NCBI GenBank assembly: GCA_964535305.1
Contig: CAZHTF010000025.1
Span: 1 to 36,686 of the forward strand
Direction: 5' to 3'
From: CAZHTF01 sp964535305
Lineage (GTDB): Bacteria; Planctomycetota; Phycisphaerae; UBA1845; Fen-1342
DNA: 36,686 nt
The notes beneath the pieces are model-generated. The model saw only the letters and a list, made by a program, of their open reading frames with translations, did no database searches and was not told the DNA's origin. The position numbers and the translations under genes are program-made. Position 1 is the first letter of the stretch. The number at the start of each line of letters is the position of its first letter. This document shows, piece after piece, positions 8,263 to 15,883 of this stretch.

Positions 8263-8898
8263 CTACCCGCGGCGGCGCGGCAGCGCGAAGCTTAGCAGGC
8301 CGAGCATGGCCAGCGTGGTCGGCTCGGGAATGTAGAGGAAATTCGGCCCAAACCGGCCAGTCGCTGCGCCGCGGACATCCGGGAACACGAGGGTGGGCGA
8401 ACCGCCGACGACCTGGTCGCGGGCGTTGTTGGTGATCGTGATGTCGGACGCGACCTGTACCGACGTCACGCCGCCGCGATAGCCCTCGGCGACCGGATTC
8501 CCGACAGGGTAGTAGGCGCCGATGACGTACTCGGTGCCCGCGGTGAGCGCGATGTTCGCGACTGAAACGTAGCGGAATTCGCCGGTCAGCGGGCTGTTGG
8601 TCTGGACGGTTGCCTGGCCGAGCAGCGCCTGCGTGGTCGCATTCCAGACCGCCACGTCGTGCGTGCGTAGCAGCGGGTCAGCGGGCGTCGCATCCCAGAA
8701 GCCCAGCGACGTGATTACGATGTTCTGGCTGGGGCGGAAGTACCAGCCGACCGTGTCACCGTTGTTATCATACGTGGAAAATGTGGTTCCGCCACTCCAG
8801 CCTTGTACGGCCGGCACCTGCGCCAGCGCGGATGAGACGAACCCGCAGCAGGCGGCGATAACGAGAGTGTTGGCAAAGATTCTCTTCTGCGCGCGCAT
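8263..8898 (-). CDS. PEP-CTERM sorting-domain protein with DUF4082-like domain
   Basis: The 211-residue exported protein has a signal peptide (MRAQKRIFANTLVIAACCGFVSSALA), a beta-rich body beginning VQGWSGGTTFSTYDNNGDTVGWYFRPSQNIVITSLGFWD, and a C-terminal sorting signal: PEPTTLAMLGLLSFALPRRR, that is PEP, a hydrophobic helix and an Arg cluster. The body matches the pattern of DUF4082, a domain often fused to adhesins and carbohydrate-binding proteins (family recollection). PEP-CTERM proteins are processed by exosortase and end up at the cell surface or in exopolysaccharide. No exosortase lies in the window, which is usual. The start at 8898 is preceded by GAGGGAAG; the frame extends to 8976 without a better site. 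No terminator is evident in the 150 bp downstream. Confidence 0.88.
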   Translation of the reverse strand: MRAQKRIFANTLVIAACCGFVSSALAQVPAVQGWSGGTTFSTYDNNGDTVGWYFRPSQNIVITSLGFWDATPADPLLRTHDVAVWNATTQALLGQATVQTNSPLTGEFRYVSVANIALTAGTEYVIGAYYPVGNPVAEGYRGGVTSVQVASDITITNNARDQVVGGSPTLVFPDVRGAATGRFGPNFLYIPEPTTLAMLGLLSFALPRRRG

Positions 8899-9105
8899 GA
8901 TCTTCCCTCTTTTCTTGAATGGTCGGCGAACCCCAGCACGTAGACCGAAGTCGGACTTGAGGCCGTCGCCCTCCACGGCCTTCCCATAACACTAGGCTGG
9001 GCAATCGTGCGAAATCAAACCGGTCCCGGAAATAAGGAGAGAACCAGTCAGATTTCCCGCTTTCGGAAACAATCGCGGCCAGCGGCGCGATTGCGCCGCA
9101 GCGCG

Positions 9106-10422
9106 CTACGTCCCCAGCAGTCGCATGATCTGCCGGATGGTTAGCTCCGTCGCTCCGCGACGCGAAGTAATCGCGTGTCGAGCACGCAGCCCCATCTCAC
9201 GCGCGGCGACGGCGTCGCGCAAGAGGCCGCTCACTGCATCGGGCAGGTCCGCGGCGGTCGCGAGCTGATACAGCCCCTGCGCCGCTCGCAGCAGCTCAGC
9301 CGCCTCTGCGAAATTCTCCATGTGTGGGCCGACGATCATGGGCTTGGCCAGGCCCGCGACCTCCATGACGTCTGACCCGCCGAGCGGCACGAGCGTGCGG
9401 CCGACAAAGACGATCGCGGCCAGTGCGTAGAATTTCCGCAACTCGCCCAGCGTGTCTCCGAGGAAGACGAGCGGCTCGCGTGCGGCTTGCGTGGTCGGCG
9501 CGGGTGCGTCGACCGTCGGCGTGATTGGCGCGGCACTGCGTCTGCGGCAGGCGAAGCCGCGCTGCGCGATCAAGCGCGCGACTTCGTCGAAGCGTTCCGG
9601 GCGGCGCGGGACGATCGCGAGCTGGAGATCCGGGAACTCCCTCCGGACCGCCACGTACGCGGTCAGGATCGCGTCCTCTTCCTGCGGTCCGGTGCTGCCG
9701 CAGACCCAGAGCGGCCGCAGCGTGTCGACGCCCATTTCAGCGGCTAGCTCGTCTTGCCCCCGGATGTAGTCGCTGATCTCAGCCGCGTCGTATTTCAGCG
9801 ACCCTGTGATTTCGATCCGCGCGCGCGGCACCCCCAGCGCGGCGAAACGATCGGCGTACGCGGCGTCCTGTGCACCGACCCAGGCGAGCTGGCCAAACAT
9901 GCGCCGCGCGACGGAGCGAACCAACGGACGATCAAACGCCCGTACGCTGCGCTCGTTCGTGACGCGGCCGTTCGCGATCAGCACGGGCACGCCGCGGGCC
10001 CGGGCCAGCTCGATCAGATTCGGCCAGACTTCGAGTTCCATCAGCACAATCGCGGTCGGGCGCAGCCGCTCGAACACCCGCCGCAGAATCAGCGAGAAGT
10101 CCAGTGGAAAGCGGAAGACGATCAGCTTGGGATAGAGCTCGCGGGCCCGCGCCAAGCCGGTCGCGGTGGTGGCGCTGACGACGATCGCGATCGCCGGATC
10201 GCGGCGGCGAAGCTGCTCGACCAGCGTACGCGTCGCGTTGATCTCACCCAGCGAGACGCCATGAATCCAGACGCAGCGTGCGGCGACCGGGCGTGAGCGG
10301 ACATTGCCAAGCCGCTGGCCGAGCGCCAGGCTTCCGGGTCCGCGGCGGATGCGTCGCAGCAGCAGCCAGGGCCAACCCAGACAAACCACCAGGACGTAAA
10401 TCAGGTCATACAGCAGGTACAT
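9106..10422 (-). CDS. waaA: 3-deoxy-D-manno-octulosonic acid (Kdo) transferase
   Basis: The 438-residue GT30-family enzyme transfers Kdo from CMP-Kdo to lipid A precursor at the inner face of the cytoplasmic membrane. It begins MYLLYDLIYVLVVCLGWPWL, the usual short membrane anchor. It shows WIHGVSLGE with the catalytic-base Glu at about 60, the ELEVWPNLI motif, GSLKYD, and the C-terminal FVGRTLVPLGGSDVMEVAGLAKPMIVGPHMENF nucleotide-sugar region. Length is close to the usual 420-430. The start at 10422 was chosen because it gives the canonical N-terminus; the frame continues upstream to 10884 only over the divergent gene. No clear Shine-Dalgarno is seen. Its presence implies Kdo-containing lipopolysaccharide and hence an outer membrane, in agreement with the porin gene at the other end of the window. 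Confidence 0.95.
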   Translation of the reverse strand: MYLLYDLIYVLVVCLGWPWLLLRRIRRGPGSLALGQRLGNVRSRPVAARCVWIHGVSLGEINATRTLVEQLRRRDPAIAIVVSATTATGLARARELYPKLIVFRFPLDFSLILRRVFERLRPTAIVLMELEVWPNLIELARARGVPVLIANGRVTNERSVRAFDRPLVRSVARRMFGQLAWVGAQDAAYADRFAALGVPRARIEITGSLKYDAAEISDYIRGQDELAAEMGVDTLRPLWVCGSTGPQEEDAILTAYVAVRREFPDLQLAIVPRRPERFDEVARLIAQRGFACRRRSAAPITPTVDAPAPTTQAAREPLVFLGDTLGELRKFYALAAIVFVGRTLVPLGGSDVMEVAGLAKPMIVGPHMENFAEAAELLRAAQGLYQLATAADLPDAVSGLLRDAVAAREMGLRARHAITSRRGATELTIRQIMRLLGT

Positions 10423-10509
10423 GCAGCGTTGCCCGCGTGCTCCACTGGCTCGACGGGCGCGACGCTCGATAGAATCCGGCCCCAGTCGGACGTCTGGAGG
10501 ATTGCCGAG

Positions 10510-11370
10510 ATGATTCGCGTTTACTCGCCACGCCGCGCGTTGCTCATAATAGTCGCAGTCTCGCACGGCGTCGTGCTGGGGCAGGCGCTGCCCGCGCCGC
10601 AGCAGCCGCCGCTGCCGGTGAAGCCTCCGTCGGCGTCGTCTCAACCCGCGTGGCCGCTGGATGCGGAAGTTGATCGGCTGCTGACGCGGCTGGAGCAGCG
10701 CAGCGTTGAAGACCTGCGGGCCGAGCTGGTCTGGGAGAATCGCTACGCGCTGGACGAGCCCGAAGACGCGGTCCGCAAGATCGGCGAACTGTGGTTCCAG
10801 GACACCAAGCCCGCGCCGCGCTTCCTGGCGAAATTCCGCGAGAAGCTCGAGGGCAGCCGGCGTCAGCCACTGGGCGAGCAGCACTACTTCGACGGCTTCT
10901 GGTTTGTCGAGCGCGACGACCAGACCAAGAGCGTCACGCGCCGGCAGGTGCGCCGACCGGATGACCCGATCAATCCGTATAAGGTCGGGCAGGGCATGTT
11001 CCCGCTGCCGTTCGGACAGAAAAAAGACGACATTCTGCGCGAGTTTGAGGTGCGAACCGACGTGCCCGGCCCGGATGCGCCGGAGAACACCGACCGCCTG
11101 CGGCTGACGCCGCGGGCAGAGAGCGACTTGGGCAGGGTGTACGGCGAAGTCGAGTTCTGGATCGCGCGGGAGGGCAAGCTCTCGGGTTTGCCGTTGCGCG
11201 TGCGGGCAGCCAAGCGCGACGGCACCGGCCGCGTAAACTCGTTCATCACGGTGACATTCTCGAACGCGCAGCTGAATCAGGGGCTGGGGTCGTCGGTATT
11301 CAAGATCGAAGTGCCGGCGGGATTCAACGAGAGCGTCGAACCGCTACCGGATGAAGCACCACCGCGCTAG
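10510..11370 (+). CDS. Exported LolA-like protein
   Basis: The 286-residue protein has a signal peptide (MIRVYSPRRALLIIVAVSHGVVLGQA) and a Pro-rich stretch (LPAPQQPPLPVKPPSASSQP). A domain follows that looks like the lipoprotein-carrier fold (LolA/LolB-like): LRAELVWENRYALDE, REKLEGSRRQPLGEQHYFDGFWFVERD, VYGEVEFWIAREGKLSGLPLRVRAAKRDGT and NQGLGSSVFKIEVPAGFNESVEPL. LolA-type folds bind lipid moieties of lipoproteins in the periplasm. Assignment here rests on the overall pattern rather than a diagnostic motif, so substrate and role are open. The start at 10510 has GGAGG nine bases upstream. It is divergent from waaA by 87 bp, so the two may share a regulatory region and both could serve the envelope. 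It converges with the small gene ending at 11465. Confidence 0.75.
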   Translation: MIRVYSPRRALLIIVAVSHGVVLGQALPAPQQPPLPVKPPSASSQPAWPLDAEVDRLLTRLEQRSVEDLRAELVWENRYALDEPEDAVRKIGELWFQDTKPAPRFLAKFREKLEGSRRQPLGEQHYFDGFWFVERDDQTKSVTRRQVRRPDDPINPYKVGQGMFPLPFGQKKDDILREFEVRTDVPGPDAPENTDRLRLTPRAESDLGRVYGEVEFWIAREGKLSGLPLRVRAAKRDGTGRVNSFITVTFSNAQLNQGLGSSVFKIEVPAGFNESVEPLPDEAPPR

Positions 11371-11378
11371 CCGCGCCC

Positions 11379-11416
11379 CGCGGCGAGTAGGAACTCCGCG
11401 CTTGGCGCTCGCCGCG
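11379..11416. terminator. Hairpin between convergent genes, possible terminator
   Basis: CGCGGCGAG (11379-11387) and CTCGCCGCG (11408-11416) form a perfect 9-bp inverted repeat with a 20-base loop. It begins eight bases after the LolA-like stop. No T-run follows, so termination is a guess from position. Confidence 0.3.
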
Positions 11417-11464
11417 CGCCTAGACTTATCTCGCCGCGCTTTGACGCGCGTGCTCGGGCGCGGC

Positions 11465-11638
11465 TCACTCCTCGTCCGGCGATTGCGCGGTTTCGTTCAG
11501 GTACTTCTGGAATTCGCCCATCTTGTAGGAGATGAAGCAGAAGGCATGGTGCAGCGCCAGGTACTCCAGGTCGCTCTTGTCGCTCTCGGCTTCGTGCCGC
11601 AGCTCATTCAGCTTTGCAAGAATTGGCTCAGCGCGCAT
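11465..11638 (-). CDS. Small 57-residue protein of unknown function
   Basis: An ATG at 11638 opens a 57-codon frame ending in TGA at 11465. AAAGGAG lies upstream at a workable distance. It begins 40 bp after the stop of the DUF4159 gene on the same strand, so the two probably form an operon. The protein starts MRAEPILAKLNELRHEAESD, continues with an aromatic patch (YLALHHAFCFISYKMGEFQKYLNE) and ends acidic (SPDEE). It is probably all-helical and cytoplasmic, with no signal peptide. I recognise no family. Evidence for coding is the ribosome binding site, the operon position and a balanced composition unlike the Arg-rich shadow frames. Confidence 0.65.
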   Translation of the reverse strand: MRAEPILAKLNELRHEAESDKSDLEYLALHHAFCFISYKMGEFQKYLNETAQSPDEE

Positions 11639-11678
11639 TCGCGCGTACTCCTTTCAAAACGGTCGGCCTGCTGCGCGG

Positions 11679-14018
11679 TCACGGCGCCAGGTCACGGGTC
11701 AGGTCCGCCTTCTGCGCCGTATTCAGCGCCGCATATAGCAGCAGGTTGCGCATGATCCTGATCGAGCTCTCGGGATCATAGCCTTTCGCACCGTATACAT
11801 GCGTGCCGAGCAGACCGGTGCTCACGTCGAGCGGCAGGTAAAGCACCGCGGCGCGGCGGCCCACGTCAAAATACTTGATCTGAGGATACTTTCGACCGGA
11901 CGACAGCGGCCGCGCGGCGCGGCGGTAGCCAATCCCGGTGAGATCCAGCGCGCCCTCGATCGGGCCCGGACGGAACAGCGGCGAATCCGCCGGCAGGGTC
12001 TTGGGATCCGCGCGCAGCAGTGCGCCGATCTGCTTCTCGAATGCGTCGGTGAATTCCTTGGATGCGTTGGCCGCGTCGGCCAGCAGCGTTCCGCCATCGG
12101 TCAGAAATCGCCGCAAGCCGTTCAGTTCGGCCTGCGAGAGCGTGAAGGCGCGGTCGCCGGACATGAAGGCGATGCGGAATTCCTTGGAATCGAGCGTATC
12201 GAGCCCGACGCCGGAGCTGACCAGCAATCGCGCGGCGGTTTCGTTGGCCATCCGCGTGGCCAGCCGCGTCCAGCCCTGCGGCTCGATATCCCAATTGCCA
12301 TCGTACTTGATGCGCGCGACGCGGATGTTGTGCTCGAGCTTTTGCGGCTTGAGCGGCGGATCGGCCAGCTCGAGCCGACTGCGAATGGTGGTTTTATCCG
12401 TCGCATACAGATACACATTCGCGCCAAGCTGAAAATCCGGCGCCGCGGATCTGACGCGATACTGATTCCAGGCGGCGGCGACATCCGTCGGCGAGAGCAG
12501 CATCAGCGTGCGCGTGCCGTTACTCAGCTCGAACATGGGCGGCGGATTTTCGATCTTGTATTGCACATCGCCGGAGAAGAGCGCGTGCGTGGTCGGCAGC
12601 GTGCGCATGCTGAATTCCGGGAAGGCGCGCTGCGCCATGTCGCGGAAGCTTTGCAGGAACTCGGCGCTGTTGTCGGCGGCCACGCCCCAGATCAGGCCGC
12701 CCTGCTGGCAATAAAGCCTGAGTTTCTGAACATCGACGTCGCTAAACTGCCAGGACTTACCGCCGTGCACGTATAGCACCGGAGCTTCGAGCAGGTCGCG
12801 CAGCGGGCCCTCGAGCGAAACGATCTGCCAGCCCAGCGTGCGCTCGAGGGCGCTCTCGGCGAAGCGCGCCAGGCCGGCGGCGTCGCGCAGCTTGATGTCC
12901 CAATCGTCGCCGTGCTCGAGCTTGTTCAGCAGCAGCGGCGCACGGCCGTGGCTGAGGAACATCAGCGCGAAGCAGGTGTTTCGCAGGCTGGTCATCTCGT
13001 CGCCGGTGGCGGACCAGCTTCCGTCCTTCTGCTGCTCGCGCAGCAGATAATCGGCGCCGAGGCGAAACCAGTCGCGCTGGCGGAAGTACTTTCGCCCGCT
13101 GGCGCGGCCGACGCGCTCGACGCCGTAGAGGTAGTAGTACTTCCACTTTGCGTCGCCATTTGGATTCTCGGGCGTGAATTCACGGCCGAACCAATCCATG
13201 CCGAGCGTGATCGCCCGCAGCAGCGGATGCGCTTTGCGGAAATTGGTCTTGGCGTGGGCGCGATCGAGAATGATGAAGAGCGTTGCCAGGCCGGCGGCGG
13301 TCATGCTGCCGGTAGACTCCATCGCGGGCTCGTATGGCCAGCCGCCGTCGGGTTTTTGTGTGCGGGTCCAGTGGTCCTGCATCATCAGCCAGTAGTTTTC
13401 GAGCTGCCCGGCTTCGGCGCCTTCGTCGGTCGCCATCCACATGCCCAGGACGGCGAACTGCGTGTTGGAGTTGTCGTAGCGGTCGGCGATTTTGGACTGC
13501 GCATACGATTCATAGCTGTACGCGCCAAAGTCCGAGGTTTCGCGCGTCCAATGCGCGGCGAGCATCCACTTCATGTCTTCGTCAAGCCGCGCGCGGAAGC
13601 GATTGCCCGGCACGAGCGAAAGCGCCTGCAGGCGGACGGAGACCGTGTAGGTCCAGGAAAGGGTCTGCTCCGCCAACCAATCGAGCGCGCGGGCCATTTC
13701 CTCGGTGCGCGGATTCTCGCCGGCGAACTGCAAGGCCAGCAGGGCCAGGGCGGTGTCGCCGGCGAAGTACCTTTCGGTTTTGGCTCGGCGGCCGTCCCAG
13801 TGAATATCTGACCCGCGCTGCTTCTTGAGCCACGCGACGCCGCGCTCAATCGCCTCGCTGACCTGCGCGTCTGTGAGTAATTCAGGCTGAGCACGCGCCA
13901 GTTCGGTTGACAGCGCGGCTATGATGAGGCAGGCGAGCGAGTTGAAGATGGTGCGCAGCGCGCGGTTCGGCCTGACGGCGGAAGCTGGGGTAGTTTGACC
14001 GTTGCGTTGTAACTGCAT
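11679..14018 (-). CDS. Exported DUF4159 protein with N-terminal alpha/alpha-toroid region
   Basis: The 779-residue protein begins with a long n-region and a hydrophobic signal (LACLIIAALSTELARA). Residues about 45-400 carry repeated helical pairs typical of prenyltransferase/squalene-cyclase toroids: GVAWLKKQRG, ALDWLAEQTL, WTRTQKPDGGWPYEP, YLLREQQKDGSWSATGDE. Residues about 400-779 hold two Rossmann-like halves as in DUF4159: PVLYVHGGKSWQFSDVDVQKLRLYCQQGGLIWG, and later FRIAFMSGDRAFTLSQAELNGLRRFLTDGGTLLADA with IKYFDVGRRAAVLYLPLDVSTGLLGTHVYGAKGYDPESSIRIMRNLLLYA. Such proteins are common in planctomycetes and often sit near MoxR/DUF58 operons (family recollection), but those partners are absent here. 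Function is unknown. The start was set at 14018 because the frame upstream lies over the divergent kinase gene. No clear ribosome binding site is seen; TTTAAT lies just before the ATG. Confidence 0.85.
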   Translation of the reverse strand: MQLQRNGQTTPASAVRPNRALRTIFNSLACLIIAALSTELARAQPELLTDAQVSEAIERGVAWLKKQRGSDIHWDGRRAKTERYFAGDTALALLALQFAGENPRTEEMARALDWLAEQTLSWTYTVSVRLQALSLVPGNRFRARLDEDMKWMLAAHWTRETSDFGAYSYESYAQSKIADRYDNSNTQFAVLGMWMATDEGAEAGQLENYWLMMQDHWTRTQKPDGGWPYEPAMESTGSMTAAGLATLFIILDRAHAKTNFRKAHPLLRAITLGMDWFGREFTPENPNGDAKWKYYYLYGVERVGRASGRKYFRQRDWFRLGADYLLREQQKDGSWSATGDEMTSLRNTCFALMFLSHGRAPLLLNKLEHGDDWDIKLRDAAGLARFAESALERTLGWQIVSLEGPLRDLLEAPVLYVHGGKSWQFSDVDVQKLRLYCQQGGLIWGVAADNSAEFLQSFRDMAQRAFPEFSMRTLPTTHALFSGDVQYKIENPPPMFELSNGTRTLMLLSPTDVAAAWNQYRVRSAAPDFQLGANVYLYATDKTTIRSRLELADPPLKPQKLEHNIRVARIKYDGNWDIEPQGWTRLATRMANETAARLLVSSGVGLDTLDSKEFRIAFMSGDRAFTLSQAELNGLRRFLTDGGTLLADAANASKEFTDAFEKQIGALLRADPKTLPADSPLFRPGPIEGALDLTGIGYRRAARPLSSGRKYPQIKYFDVGRRAAVLYLPLDVSTGLLGTHVYGAKGYDPESSIRIMRNLLLYAALNTAQKADLTRDLAP

Positions 14019-14078
14019 AGGATTAAAAGAGTAAGAAGCTCGCTCCGAAACCGCAGGTCCTTGCGGAAGGCGCCACGC

Positions 14079-15314
14079 GTGGCCGACACGCCCGAAGATA
14101 GTCAAATCTGCCGGCTGGTGGTCGAGCGGCAATTCACCACCGCCGACGAACTCCGCGAAGCGACCGACCGGCAGCGGCAGCTCGCGCAGGGCGGTCAGTC
14201 GCGCCCGGTCGGCGAGCTGCTGGTCGAGCTCGGCTACGTCACTCGCACGCAACTGCTCCGCCTGCAAACCGGGAACGAAGACTCCGGCGGACGGCCTTCG
14301 CAGCAGATTCCCGGGTACCAACTGCAGAAGCGGGTCGGCGCGGGTGCAATGGCGGTCGTCTATCGGGCCAAGCAGCTCAGCCTGGATCGCATCGTTGCGG
14401 TGAAAGTCCTGCCGCGCAAGCTCAGCCGCAGCGCCGAGTTCGTCGAGCGCTTCTATCGCGAAGGAAAGGCTGCCGCCGCCCTGAACCACAATAATATCGT
14501 ACAGGCCATCGACGTCGGCGAGGCCGGCGGCTTCCATTATTTCGTGATGGAGTTCGTCGAGGGCTGCACTGTCTACGACGAAGTCGCCGGCGGAAAGGTC
14601 TACAGCGAGCGCGAGGCGATCGACATTGTGCACCAGGTCGCCGAAGCGCTCGAGCATGCCCACGATCGCGGCATCATCCATCGCGATGTGAAGCCCAAGA
14701 ACATCATGCTCACCACCGAGCGCGTCGCCAAGCTGGCCGACATGGGCCTGGCCCGCGCCGCGACCGACCTGGAAGCCGCCATGGCCGAGGCCGGCCGGGC
14801 CTACGGCACGCCGTATTACATCAGCCCCGAGCAGATTCGCGGCGAAGTGCACATCGACAAGCGTGCGGACATCTACTCATTGGGCGCGACGTTTTATCAC
14901 ATGGTGACCGGGCGCGTGCCGTTTGAGGGGCCCACGCCTTCGGCCGTCATGCACAAGCACCTGAAAGAGCCGCTCGTCCCGCCGGACCACATCAATACCA
15001 AGCTGACCGCGGGCGCGGCGGCGATGATCGAAATGATGATGTCCAAGGATCGGGACAAGCGCTACGCGAGCTGCAAGGAGCTGATCGAAGACCTCGATCT
15101 GCTGGCGCGCGGCCAGCCGCCGCACTACGCCCAGCCGGGCCTGGACCACGAGTCGTTCGCGACGTTGGCGAAAGGCGCGCCCACGCCGCGCGCGGAGGTC
15201 GCTGCGCCGCCTCAAGCCGAGGGACTCTCGCCGGTGGTGATCAGCGTCGGCCTGGTTGCGGTGGTCAGTGTGCTGGCGAACATCGTGCTGCTGGTTGCGA
15301 TGTTCGGGACGTAG
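14079..15314 (+). CDS. Membrane-anchored Ser/Thr protein kinase with N-terminal GspE-like domain
   Basis: The 411-residue protein has a small N-terminal module (about 20-65, ADELREATDRQRQL, RPVGELLVELGYVTRTQLLRLQ) resembling the N-terminal domain of GspE/PilB-type ATPases. A complete Hanks-type kinase domain follows (about 80-345): glycine loop GAGAMAVVYRA, ATP lysine K109 in VAVKVL, HRDVKPKN with D203 and N208, DMG in place of DFG (D221), and GTPYYISPEQ in the activation segment. A Pro/Ala linker leads to a C-terminal membrane span (386-408). It should phosphorylate Ser/Thr on cytoplasmic targets; the C-terminal anchor leaves almost nothing outside, so sensing is probably done by the N-terminal module. 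The GTG start at 14079 has GGAAGG eight bases upstream; TTG at 14061 is an alternative. It is divergent from the DUF4159 gene. Confidence 0.9.
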   Translation: MADTPEDSQICRLVVERQFTTADELREATDRQRQLAQGGQSRPVGELLVELGYVTRTQLLRLQTGNEDSGGRPSQQIPGYQLQKRVGAGAMAVVYRAKQLSLDRIVAVKVLPRKLSRSAEFVERFYREGKAAAALNHNNIVQAIDVGEAGGFHYFVMEFVEGCTVYDEVAGGKVYSEREAIDIVHQVAEALEHAHDRGIIHRDVKPKNIMLTTERVAKLADMGLARAATDLEAAMAEAGRAYGTPYYISPEQIRGEVHIDKRADIYSLGATFYHMVTGRVPFEGPTPSAVMHKHLKEPLVPPDHINTKLTAGAAAMIEMMMSKDRDKRYASCKELIEDLDLLARGQPPHYAQPGLDHESFATLAKGAPTPRAEVAAPPQAEGLSPVVISVGLVAVVSVLANIVLLVAMFGT

Positions 15315-15361
15315 CGCCGAAGCGCGTCGCTGGATGACGCGGTACGAGTTCTCGCTGTACG

Positions 15362-15398
15362 GGTTTTCGCCCCAACGGGGCCGAATTTCTAGAAAACC
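15362..15398. repeat. Intergenic hairpin element, GCCCCAACGGGGC family, copy 1
   Basis: An outer stem GGTTTTC (15362-15368) with GAAAACC (15392-15398) encloses an inner stem-loop GCCCC-AAC-GGGGC (15369-15381) and a one-sided bulge of 10 bases. The same inner core, with a differently sequenced outer stem, occurs at 26623-26650. It may be a REP-like dispersed palindrome or a short structured RNA. It lies 50 bp after the kinase stop. Confidence 0.5.
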
Positions 15399-15423
15399 AA
15401 GACACGCCATCGGCTACACGCCG

Positions 15424-15513
15424 CGGCCTTCTCGGGGCCGAATTCAGGCTGGAGAGTCTAGCGACGCGACCCACGGCCCTTTCGCGGCCGAATCTCAACC
15501 TAGACGCGTCTAG
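15424..15513. repeat. Two further related hairpins and a perfect palindrome
   Basis: CGGCC...GGCCG hairpins at 15424-15440 and 15474-15490 are spaced by exactly 50 bp. Each is followed by GAAT, as is the first element's GGGGCC. Then comes the 14-bp perfect palindrome CTAGACGCGTCTAG (15500-15513). A related CTAG occurs after each hairpin (near 15389, 15458 and 15500). The rest of the 569-bp gap (15315-15883) holds the dikinase promoter and leader and no convincing ORF. Confidence 0.45.
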
Positions 15514-15717
15514 AGGTGGCCGCCAATCCCAGGTACGAGTCGAAGACTGAGACGGCCGACGATGGCAGGCTTGAAAAACAGGTGTTCAAGCGCGTGATTC
15601 ACGGCACGCCAATTGCTTGATCTATCGCGGGTCCGCGATTGCGGCGTCGGCGCGGTCATTGAAATGACAACTTCTTGCGCGCCGCGGGCGACTGCGACCA
15701 CTGGGCACGCGTCAGGT

Positions 15718-15746
15718 TTGGCGTGTCGCAGAAACTCGCGTATATT
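15718..15746 (+). promoter_or_regulatory. Sigma-70-type promoter for pyruvate phosphate dikinase
   Basis: TTGGCG (15718-15723), a 17-bp spacer and TATATT (15741-15746) match -35 and -10 boxes at ideal spacing. The start point would be near 15753, with a leader of about 130 nt before the ATG at 15884. This is a motif match in an otherwise very GC-rich region. Confidence 0.55.
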
Positions 15747-15883
15747 TCAGGGCTTACGCGCCCGGTGCGGCGCGCGGTTCGTTTGTGTGCGGATGCGGGT
15801 TTGAAATAAACGCGGCCACGCCGCGCGCCACCGTTCTGGCGCGCGACGCACGCGACCAACGAGAAAGAGGGACTCGAAAGAAC

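Noticed and set aside
15510..15701. 63-codon minus-strand ORF upstream of pyruvate phosphate dikinase
   Set aside because: It has no Shine-Dalgarno and no recognisable pattern, and it overlaps the hairpin array and lies against the dikinase leader.
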